In this document: piece by piece, positions 43,772-53,280 of the stretch
Position numbering within the stretch: position 1 is the stretch's first letter
Layout: each line of letters starts with the position of its first letter
Source of the DNA: Prevotella sp. P5-50
GTDB lineage: Bacteria > Bacteroidota > Bacteroidia > Bacteroidales > Bacteroidaceae
Reading direction: 5' to 3'
Assembly (NCBI RefSeq): GCF_002251295.1
Contig: NZ_NPJA01000022.1
Coordinates: 62,001-126,000 of the forward strand
Length of the DNA: 64,000 bases
Notes under the pieces: model-generated
Told to the model about the DNA's origin: nothing
The model's input: only the letters and a program-made list of their open reading frames with translations
The model's database searches: none
Program-made: the position numbers and the translations under genes

Positions 43772-46570
43772 ATGAAAAGATTTTTAATCAGTGCGGCATT
43801 GCTTGCCGCCGTGACAGCTACTATCCAAGCCCATACGCTGGATGGATCTGTCAAGGACAACAAAACGGGCGAACCGCTCATCGGAACTGTGATCCGAGTG
43901 AAAGAGTTGCCTGAAGTGACCACCACTACAGGCCTCGACGGAACTTTCACCCTGCATGAATTGCCCAACAAGGGAAAGTTCACCCTTATCGTTTCCTACA
44001 TTGCCTACAAGACTCAGGAGATTGTGGTGGATGTTGCCAAGAAAGACAAACTCGACATTCCGATGACTGAAGATCAGAAGGAACTTGGCGAAGTGGTGGT
44101 GACGGGTCATCGCGAATATCGCTCCGACCGTAGTGCCGTAGAAACCGTAAAGGCGGCTGGCAATGTGCTCAACGTGATTAGCCAGCAGAGCATCCAACTG
44201 TCTCCCGACGTCAATGTGGCCAGTGTGCTTCAGCGCGTATCGGGTGTCACGATGGAGCGCGATGCGTCGGGTGAGGCTTCTTATGCCATTCTCCGTGGCA
44301 TGGACAAGCGCTACAATTACACACTTGTGAACGGGGTGAAGATTCCAAGTCCCGATGACAAGAACCGCTACATCCCGTTGAACATCTTCCCAAGCGACCT
44401 GATGGATCGCCTCGTAGTATCGAAGTCGTTGACTGCCGACATGGAAGGTGATGCTGCCGGTGGAGTGGTCGATATGGTCATGAAGGACGCTCCTTCACGT
44501 TTTCAGCTCCAAGCCAATGCTGCCATTGGAGCGAGCGATTACTTCTGGAAAGACGGCAGAGACTATCTCACAAGCAACCGTTCTGACTATACCCACAAGT
44601 CGCCTTACGAGGCTTTCGGTTCGGAATACAAGGCAAGCATGAGCGACTTTAAGAATGGTCCGATGCAACTAAAGAGTCACTCCGCTCCAAGTCCCAACTT
44701 CATTGGTGGCATCAGCATAGGCAATCGCTTCTGGAAAGACCGCTTGGGCGTGATAGTTGCAGGTAGCATACAAAACACCTTCCGGGGGACTGAGCGCACT
44801 TATAATTCTGTAAAGATGGCTTCGGGCGAACAGGCCATGTATATTTCCAAGCTGCAACACCGCTACTACAGCATCCACGATTTGAATACGGGTGTTCATG
44901 CCAAACTGGACCTGACTTTGCCTGGTCACAAGTTGGAATGGTATAATATGTATGTGCATACCAACTCCAAAGGTATCAGATACAGCAATGGCATCGGTAC
45001 TGAATATATCGGCGAAAACAGTTATACGCAAGATGACGAGATGCGATCTACCTCTACCACGCAAAGCATTTTTGCCACCAATCTGAAGGGCACTCACCAT
45101 CTCACCAAGGATTTCACCATCGACTGGGCGGGAATTTTTTCTCAAGCCAAAGAGGAGGATCCCGATAGAACCTACGCCACACTGAGCAACACAGTGACTA
45201 CCGACAACACAGAGGGGGATGCCGTTTCCGGCTCGATCTGGTCGCCCGACAAGACCATTAGCAAGACGTATCCAAAAAATGCGGAACGCCGATTCCAACA
45301 CAACAGAGATACCGATTGGGCTGGATACATCAACCTCACTTACAACACCCGTTTCGGAAACGATATGGAAGCTATTTGGAAAACTGGTGGGCAGTATCGT
45401 CGCAAGGAACGCAGCAACAGATACTATTCCTACATCTTCAATCCTGCCGATACCGAACTGACGTTGGATGACAATAGTCTGGAGCAGTTTGGCCATATCG
45501 AATGGACATGCAGAACTCCATACTCGCAAGCCTCACAACTCAACTACGACTCTAAGGAACACATCGGTGGAGCCTATGCCATGGTGACCATGAAGAGTCA
45601 ATTGGGCGAGGTGAATGTTGGTTTCCGCGCAGAACACACCAACCAGATATACACCATGCTGCAACACTTCCGCAACATGGGACAGGTGGGAGAACAGAGC
45701 TACTGGGACTATCTGCCCTCTGCCAATATCAAGTGGACACCTACACAAAAGATGAATGTGCGTCTATCCTACTATCGTTCCATCAACCGACCTGGATTCT
45801 ACGAGATTGTGCCTTATCAGATTCAGGGCGAGGAATATCAGGAGAAGGGTAATCCTAATCTGAAGCGAGCACGCATCGATAATATCGACTTGCGATGGGA
45901 GTGGTTTCCGTCAAAGAATGAGCAGATACTGGCTGGCGTATTCTATAAATACCTGAAGGATCCTATCGAACAGGTGTTTGTCACTTCCGACGGTAAGATT
46001 GGTGCGGGAACCGATGCCTACTATATGCCCGACAATTTGGGAAATGCCAAAAACATGGGTTTCGAAATCGACGTCATCAAGTATATCCGCCACTTTGGTA
46101 TAAAGGCAAACTACACCTATACCTATTCGAGAATCACCACATCAAAGCGTGAATATCAAGAAGGCAGCGCGGAATATAAGACGGGAGTGACCCAGACCCG
46201 ACCTCTGGTAAATCAGGCTCCACACACCGCCAACCTCTCTCTGCTGTATAAGGATACCGAACACGGATGGAATGGACAACTCGCGGCTTCGTTCACTGGC
46301 ACCAAACTGGCATTGGTATCACCTTTCAAAGATGCCGACCAATGGGACAAAGCCATGTTTGGACTCGATCTTAGCGCCGAAAAACAATTCAAGAACGGAT
46401 TCTCTATCTTCTTCAAAGCCAACAATCTGCTCGATGCCAAACGAGAGAGATACCTCAAGACGGTGAACCCTGCCAACCTTGAATATGAGGGACAGCAGAG
46501 TGATAAGACCATCGTAGGTACGTATAAATACGGCAGAACATTCCTTTTGGGAGTAAGATATAAACTATAA
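43772..46570 (+). CDS. TonB-dependent receptor with carboxypeptidase-like N-domain
   Basis: 932 residues. Signal peptide, a regulatory-like domain (about 22-100; LDGSVKDNKTGEPLIGTVI), TonB box-like ELGEVVVTGHREYR, and a plug with VLQRVSGVTMERDASGEASYAILRGM. A barrel follows, ending YKYGRTFLLGVRYKL with the terminal aromatic pattern. It is not of the SusC type and no SusD is present. Placed between a phosphoesterase and a beta-helix lipoprotein, it may import a phosphorylated compound or a product of the phosphatase; this is inferred from context. Confidence 0.92.
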   Translation: MKRFLISAALLAAVTATIQAHTLDGSVKDNKTGEPLIGTVIRVKELPEVTTTTGLDGTFTLHELPNKGKFTLIVSYIAYKTQEIVVDVAKKDKLDIPMTEDQKELGEVVVTGHREYRSDRSAVETVKAAGNVLNVISQQSIQLSPDVNVASVLQRVSGVTMERDASGEASYAILRGMDKRYNYTLVNGVKIPSPDDKNRYIPLNIFPSDLMDRLVVSKSLTADMEGDAAGGVVDMVMKDAPSRFQLQANAAIGASDYFWKDGRDYLTSNRSDYTHKSPYEAFGSEYKASMSDFKNGPMQLKSHSAPSPNFIGGISIGNRFWKDRLGVIVAGSIQNTFRGTERTYNSVKMASGEQAMYISKLQHRYYSIHDLNTGVHAKLDLTLPGHKLEWYNMYVHTNSKGIRYSNGIGTEYIGENSYTQDDEMRSTSTTQSIFATNLKGTHHLTKDFTIDWAGIFSQAKEEDPDRTYATLSNTVTTDNTEGDAVSGSIWSPDKTISKTYPKNAERRFQHNRDTDWAGYINLTYNTRFGNDMEAIWKTGGQYRRKERSNRYYSYIFNPADTELTLDDNSLEQFGHIEWTCRTPYSQASQLNYDSKEHIGGAYAMVTMKSQLGEVNVGFRAEHTNQIYTMLQHFRNMGQVGEQSYWDYLPSANIKWTPTQKMNVRLSYYRSINRPGFYEIVPYQIQGEEYQEKGNPNLKRARIDNIDLRWEWFPSKNEQILAGVFYKYLKDPIEQVFVTSDGKIGAGTDAYYMPDNLGNAKNMGFEIDVIKYIRHFGIKANYTYTYSRITTSKREYQEGSAEYKTGVTQTRPLVNQAPHTANLSLLYKDTEHGWNGQLAASFTGTKLALVSPFKDADQWDKAMFGLDLSAEKQFKNGFSIFFKANNLLDAKRERYLKTVNPANLEYEGQQSDKTIVGTYKYGRTFLLGVRYKL

Positions 46571-46585
46571 AAAACAAGAACAAAT

Positions 46586-47968
46586 ATGAAACAGATAAAT
46601 ACTTTCGCCTGCATGTTGATCATGGCAACGACAGTGTTCTCAACAGCATGCGAGAACGACAATATCAATCCATACGATTACGTAAACAACAACAATCAGG
46701 ATAACAATAACCAAGGTTCTACCGATGCCATCAAAACATCGTTTGCCGAATACCCCATAGGGTCGCTGGTATGGACCAAAGACACTACGCTGACCGAGAG
46801 CATAGAAATTCCGGAAGGCACTTCGCTCTACATCGAACCGGGTGTGACTGTCACTTGCAAGGCTGAAGTGCAAGTGCCCATCGAAATCGTGGTATTGGGC
46901 AACCTCTACTGTATGGGTACTGCCGAGAAGCCCGTTGTGTTTACTTCAGACGACAAGAAACCTGAGGCATGGGGTGGTATCATCTGCGGATACAATTCGG
47001 AAGAAGTGGTGCTCAACCATGTAGAGATAGCCTACGCAGGAGCAACACCTACAGAAAACTCCATCTCGTTTCAAAGAAAACTCTTCAAAACTACTATCGA
47101 TGGCGGTGTGCCTGCCTTCCATTTTTGCAATGTAAACGGTAAGTTTGTGATTGCAAACAGTTTCTTCCACGATGCCTACAACGACCTAACCTACTTTACT
47201 GGCGGCAATGCCGTCATTGTCAACAGCATCTTTGCTGATTGCGGAAACAAGACCGATGGTGGCGAAGCTATCAACGTGAAGGCTGGATGCAAATTTGATG
47301 TGGCTAACAATATCATCTACAATGCCTGCACCAATGCTTTCAAACTCTCAAATGCGGGTAACAGCGAGGTGATTCCTCTCACCGAAATGACCGTATATAA
47401 CAATACGGTTGTAGATTGTGGATGGCGTCGCGCCAAAAACAAAAAAGGCGGTTCGGTATGGGTCGAGAAGGCTGCAAAGCCCATTTTCGTCAACAATTTA
47501 ATCTACGATTCACGCTTCGGACTGAAACAACCTAAGCAGGACGGTGCAGATATGGAGCACAGCCGACTCACTCCCAACTATTATTTCGCCTCAACAGAAA
47601 CGGGTGTGAAACAAATGGAGAAAGGGGCTTCACTCGGCATTTGGTTTGATACCGACATCAAGAGCGGCGTTGCCGGACAACTCGACCCACTATTCAAAAA
47701 TTTCAAACAAAGCAGTAACATGAATATCAATTGCGAATCAGATGATGTGGAAAAAGGTGCTCCACTCGCCTTCGACAAGACATGGAACTTCGACGTGAAA
47801 GCCGAAAGTCCTGCACGCTCTGGCGGTGTTACCGATTTTGCTCGCCTTTTCCCCAACGGCATTCCTTTCTTTGGCATGAAAAAGGTAGTTTTCTTGGATA
47901 ACAACAACGATCAGAACTACTACTTCACAGCTCCACTGCCAAGCGCCAGATTCGGAGCAACGATGTAA
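46586..47968 (+). CDS. Right-handed beta-helix lipoprotein
   Basis: 460 residues. Lipoprotein signal with Cys22 (VFSTACENDN), an N/Q-rich linker (residues 28-45), then parallel beta-helix repeats: EIPEGTSLYIEPGVTVTCKA, IVVLGNLYCMGTAEKPVVFTS, NVNGKFVIANSFF and NNTVVDCGWRR. It is likely surface-exposed and may bind or present the ligand of the receptor encoded 15 bp upstream. No catalytic residues were recognised. Confidence 0.82.
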   Translation: MKQINTFACMLIMATTVFSTACENDNINPYDYVNNNNQDNNNQGSTDAIKTSFAEYPIGSLVWTKDTTLTESIEIPEGTSLYIEPGVTVTCKAEVQVPIEIVVLGNLYCMGTAEKPVVFTSDDKKPEAWGGIICGYNSEEVVLNHVEIAYAGATPTENSISFQRKLFKTTIDGGVPAFHFCNVNGKFVIANSFFHDAYNDLTYFTGGNAVIVNSIFADCGNKTDGGEAINVKAGCKFDVANNIIYNACTNAFKLSNAGNSEVIPLTEMTVYNNTVVDCGWRRAKNKKGGSVWVEKAAKPIFVNNLIYDSRFGLKQPKQDGADMEHSRLTPNYYFASTETGVKQMEKGASLGIWFDTDIKSGVAGQLDPLFKNFKQSSNMNINCESDDVEKGAPLAFDKTWNFDVKAESPARSGGVTDFARLFPNGIPFFGMKKVVFLDNNNDQNYYFTAPLPSARFGATM

Positions 47969-48212
47969 TATCGGTTCGTTGAATATCGTGCCACCCATAA
48001 CTATATGTTCATCCATACACTTCTTCGTGTGGGTTGACATATAGATATGGGTGGATTTCATATGCATTATTCACGCACGAAAAATAACTACGACACAATC
48101 TATTCGTAGGTATATAGGAATCGCTATTCTCTTGTTTTTGGATAGCCCTAACGATAGTTTCCACACGAACTGGTATCAATGTAAATGCTACACTTGTTTT
48201 TTCAGAGTTTTT

Positions 48213-48419
48213 CAAACGCCTGACAAAAGTTTTGTCTAACGTTGGATAATGGTTGTGTCAAACGTTGGATAATAGTATTGTCAAACGTTGGATAATGGTT
48301 GTGTCAAACGTTGAAAAGAGTTATATCAAACGTTGGGTAAAAGTTATTTCAAACATTGCGAAAGAGTTGTGTCAAACGTTGGGTAAATGTAGTTTCCAAC
48401 GATAGGCAATCGATTCAAA
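48213..48419. repeat. 23-bp tandem array, nine units
   Basis: Units begin every 23 bp from 48213 to 48397, with consensus CAAACGTTGGATAATGGTTG plus TGT. First, sixth and last units are diverged, and units 2-4 are nearly identical. It lies within the 1.29-kb gap after the beta-helix lipoprotein gene; 47969-48212 shows nothing recognisable. Confidence 0.92.
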
Positions 48420-48453
48420 CACGTCAGACTACCAGGGAAAGAAAAATATAGTT

Positions 48454-48556
48454 GGTGGTCGATCGGTGGTCGAAGGGTGGTCGATTCCACAACATTGAAC
48501 ACCATATAAGTCTTTACTACTCAGAAACATAACCGTCACGGGTGGTCGGTGGTCGA
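48454..48556. repeat. GGTGGTCGA repeat cluster
   Basis: GGTGGTCGA at 48454, 48465 and 48476 (11-bp period), then GGTGGTC at 48541 and GGTGGTCGA at 48548. Same motif as 17059-17150. An alternating purine-pyrimidine stretch, GCGCATGCGCATACGCGCGT, follows at 48571-48590. Confidence 0.85.
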
Positions 48557-48595
48557 AAAAACAACACATCGCGCATGCGCATACGCGCGTGAACA

Positions 48596-48793
48596 TCACG
48601 CGAAAGATGAGGGCAACAGGAATACTATGGCTATTATACCAAACCTTTCAAGAAATACCTGAGCATCAAGACTGCAAAAGGATTCTTTTAGAATATAGGT
48701 TTTCCCACATTGTCTTACTCCATTTAATACCAATGGCTTACGACGCTCTTGGTTCTTCCAATCTACAAGCTGAGTATATATCTTTCTTTTCAT
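48596..48793 (-). pseudogene. Remnant of an AAA ATPase gene (DUF4143-type)
   Basis: MKRKIYTQLVDWKNQERRKP followed by LVLNGVRQCGKTYILKE is the N-terminus of the common AAA-ATPase/DUF4143 proteins with an intact P-loop (GVRQCGKT). After about 40 residues the sequence leaves the family (SFCSLDAQVFLERFG...) and stops at 65, where the family usually exceeds 380 residues. The upstream promoter and operator repeats are still in place. Confidence 0.75.
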
Positions 48794-48798
48794 AGATT

Positions 48799-48882
48799 TA
48801 CACTTTTAGACACATAACAATGGTAATATCTTACACTTTCTGACACATAAAATCATCACAAAGATACACTTTTTGACACATA
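48799..48882 (-). promoter_or_regulatory. Three phased 18-bp repeats over the ATPase promoter
   Basis: TACACTTTTAGACACATA (48799-48816), TACACTTTCTGACACATA (48832-48849) and TACACTTTTTGACACATA (48865-48882) start exactly 33 bp apart. The minus-strand -7 box TATCTTTG (48859-48866) overlaps the third. They look like operators for a repressor or for the ATPase itself. Confidence 0.7.
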
Positions 48883-48961
48883 CATCCAAATAAACATAGC
48901 AAAACAATTGGGTTATTATGTTTTTTTTAAGCATAATATTTAAGCAAGCTTGCTATTCTGC

Positions 48962-49248
48962 ATTCGGTTTGCACTATCTTTGAGGCAATGCCTCTTCGAT
49001 AGGCTACACCTCGGAAGTACAAAGAAAAAAGTGTTTTTTCTTTGTACTTCTCTCGGTTTGCACTATCTTTGGACTTGCAGCCCCAAGATACTCACGTTCG
49101 ACAAAGCAGAAGAAAAAATGCTTTTTCTTTTGCTTTTCGCTCACTTAATCGTATCTCTGCAATCTCATTGCTTAGATAGGCTACACCTCGGAAGTACAAA
49201 GAAAAAAGTGTTTTTTCTTTGTACTTCTCTCGGTTTGCACTATCTTTG
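48962..49248 (+). promoter_or_regulatory. Stack of hairpin-promoter elements before the 49257 gene
   Basis: A partial element (GGTTTGCACTATCTTTGAGG from 48966) is followed by three modules. Two have near-identical palindromes GGAAGTACAAAGAAAAAAG/TTTTTTCTTTGTACTTC (49013 and 49190 onwards). The middle one has ACAAAGCAGAAGAAAAA/TTTTTCTTTTGC and a damaged -7 box (TATCTCTG). The last has TTTG (49218-49221), 19 bp, TATCTTTG (49241-49248), eight bases before the ATG. Joints carry GAGGCAATGCCTC and the shared phrase GATAGGCTACACCTCGGAAG. Confidence 0.75.
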
Positions 49249-49256
49249 CACGGAAA

Positions 49257-50243
49257 ATGGTTAGATACTACATCATAACACTAATGGTCTGGCTATCACT
49301 TGCCAGCGGAAAGGCACAGACTACAGATGTGCGCTGCCTCGACTTTATGGGTGTGCCCATCGAGGGAGCGGTCGATTCGTTCCTTGTACGCATACAAGAG
49401 AAAAACTTCACACCATGGGGAGATTCGGGAGATGGCGAAGACTATTATTTCCGGGGAAACTTCTATGGCATACGTGCCAAACTGATGGTTAGTGCCGATA
49501 AAGACACCAAACGGGTTGAATCGATGTATTTCACCGTGGGACCCTATCGTACCAAAGAGATGATGAACCGCAATACGGCTTATTTCCTCCGCAAACTGTC
49601 GCAAGACTATGGCAACTATACCACACGAAACGGATCATACTATTTCTTCAACGACTATGGCAATGTGAAAGTATCTATCACTAAAAACAACGATGGGGCC
49701 TCGGATATCAATATCTTCTTCCAACCTACTACTCCTTTTTATAAAGATGCGGTACTGTTGGGACTGAAAGGCAATGTGCAAGAGGTGATGACCACCAATC
49801 CGGTGTCGGAGAATGCCATGGAGCGTTTCGCACGAGACGGCAAGATGGAGAATCCTGACATCATGGAGCGTATATATAATGAATATGGTTATCTGACAAA
49901 GGCGAAGATGCTGGAACGCAACGGCACAAGCAGCATCAGTTATGAGTATGATGACAGAAACAGACTGGTGCGCCGCACACTGACCAACGAGAAAGCTGCC
50001 ATCACCTATGTCAATGAGTATATCTACAACGAAAAGAACGAAATACTCAACGAGAGTCAAAAGGTTTATAATGAACAGAAGGAGTGTCTGATGTCGGTCA
50101 ATATGCGCAATGAATATACCGCCCACGACGATGACGGCAACTGGACACGCAACCAACTCAACATCGTGTATTGGGAGAAAGATGCACAAAGCCAATCTAC
50201 CAACGTGGTGCAGACACGCAAGATTCGCTATTGGGATGAATAA
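49257..50243 (+). CDS. Secreted protein of unknown function with YD-like C-terminal repeats
   Basis: 328 residues. Signal peptide (MVRYYIITLMVWLSLASGKA), a domain of about 130 residues of unknown fold (VRCLDFMGVPIEGAVDSFL), then a C-terminal part with short YD/Rhs-like strands: YNEYGYLTKAKMLERNG, YEYDDRNRLVRRTLTN, YIYNEKNEILNES. Comparable exported proteins occur in Bacteroidales. The ATG lies immediately behind a promoter element, so the leader is very short. Confidence 0.75.
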   Translation: MVRYYIITLMVWLSLASGKAQTTDVRCLDFMGVPIEGAVDSFLVRIQEKNFTPWGDSGDGEDYYFRGNFYGIRAKLMVSADKDTKRVESMYFTVGPYRTKEMMNRNTAYFLRKLSQDYGNYTTRNGSYYFFNDYGNVKVSITKNNDGASDINIFFQPTTPFYKDAVLLGLKGNVQEVMTTNPVSENAMERFARDGKMENPDIMERIYNEYGYLTKAKMLERNGTSSISYEYDDRNRLVRRTLTNEKAAITYVNEYIYNEKNEILNESQKVYNEQKECLMSVNMRNEYTAHDDDGNWTRNQLNIVYWEKDAQSQSTNVVQTRKIRYWDE

Positions 50244-50376
50244 CAAAACAGGTGCAACACCCTCCTACTCCACATAAACTTCCACATACAACTATCCCAC
50301 TCATTAGATGATGAAACGGGAACTTCATCAGGAAAAGTGTGGATTACCCTTGACTTTTTATCAAAATGTATAAAAT

Positions 50377-50841
50377 ATGAAAAAGACAATTATTTTAGCA
50401 GTAGCCGTTATTGCTGCAATGTTTGTGGTTTCATGCAATGGCAACAAGACAACAGGTCAGAAAACTGATACAGATAGCCTCAGCTGTGTAGAGAGTGATT
50501 CGCTGCAGGCTGATGGCATTGCTATCGAATCGATTGCGGGCACCTATGAGGGAACACTCCCCGCAGCAGATTGCCCAGGAATCAAGACAGTCTTGACACT
50601 CAACAGCGATAGCACTTACCAGTATGCTGCCGACTACATCGACCGCAAGGATGGACACGACGAGGCAAGTGGCATCTTCAAGGTATCAGCAAATCATGTG
50701 ATTGAGATTATCCGCCCATCAAGTGGTGAGGCCTCTTACTACAAGGTTAAGGATGACAATAGCCTCATCATGACCGATTCGCTCGGCAACGAGCCTGAAG
50801 GAGAAATGGCTAAACACTATGTGCTGACAAAGAAAAACTAA
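50377..50841 (+). CDS. NlpE-like lipoprotein
   Basis: 154 residues. Lipoprotein signal with Cys20 (MFVVSCNGN), an S/D-rich linker, then the NlpE N-terminal barrel: IAGTYEGTLPAADCPGIKTVLTLNSDSTYQY. In E. coli NlpE this segment has CxxC; here it is PAADC, with only the second Cys kept. NlpE senses envelope stress and copper in enterics; the Bacteroidota relatives' role is unknown. It has its own strong terminator. Confidence 0.82.
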   Translation: MKKTIILAVAVIAAMFVVSCNGNKTTGQKTDTDSLSCVESDSLQADGIAIESIAGTYEGTLPAADCPGIKTVLTLNSDSTYQYAADYIDRKDGHDEASGIFKVSANHVIEIIRPSSGEASYYKVKDDNSLIMTDSLGNEPEGEMAKHYVLTKKN

Positions 50842-50878
50842 ACTTCAAGCAGAAAGCACTCACGCTATCATACGAAAC

Positions 50879-50917
50879 GAGTCCACGGAAACCATGTTTT
50901 CGTGGACTCGTTGTTTT
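50879..50917 (+). terminator. Rho-independent terminator of the NlpE-like gene
   Basis: GAGTCCACG (50879-50887) pairs with CGTGGACTC (50901-50909), followed by GTTGTTTTTG. Confidence 0.88.
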
Positions 50918-51081
50918 TGCCTTCTTATTCAAGAATAATCAATATCAGGACATCTACACTTGCTTCCGATTCCATCCCACACACCATTTCAACATCTTTA
51001 TCTATTATCTCAACCAGCAGAAATGAAAGAACCGAAAAAGAATGTGTTACACCGCATGACCATTACTATATATATTATATG

Positions 51082-51089
51082 TATCTTTG
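51082..51089 (+). promoter_or_regulatory. -7 box of the xylanase-esterase operon
   Basis: TATCTTTG, 30 bp before the ATG. No TTTG is at -33 spacing, which would fit control by an activator such as the hybrid two-component regulators of xylan loci; that is inference. Confidence 0.5.
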
Positions 51090-51109
51090 CATCATCCTAA
51101 AACAATTAA

Positions 51110-53257
<2,148 letters not shown>

Positions 53258-53280
53258 AGCATATAGTCAAAAATACTATA

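Noticed and set aside
48213..48419. CRISPR-like array
   Set aside because: 23-bp units are contiguous with no unique spacers.
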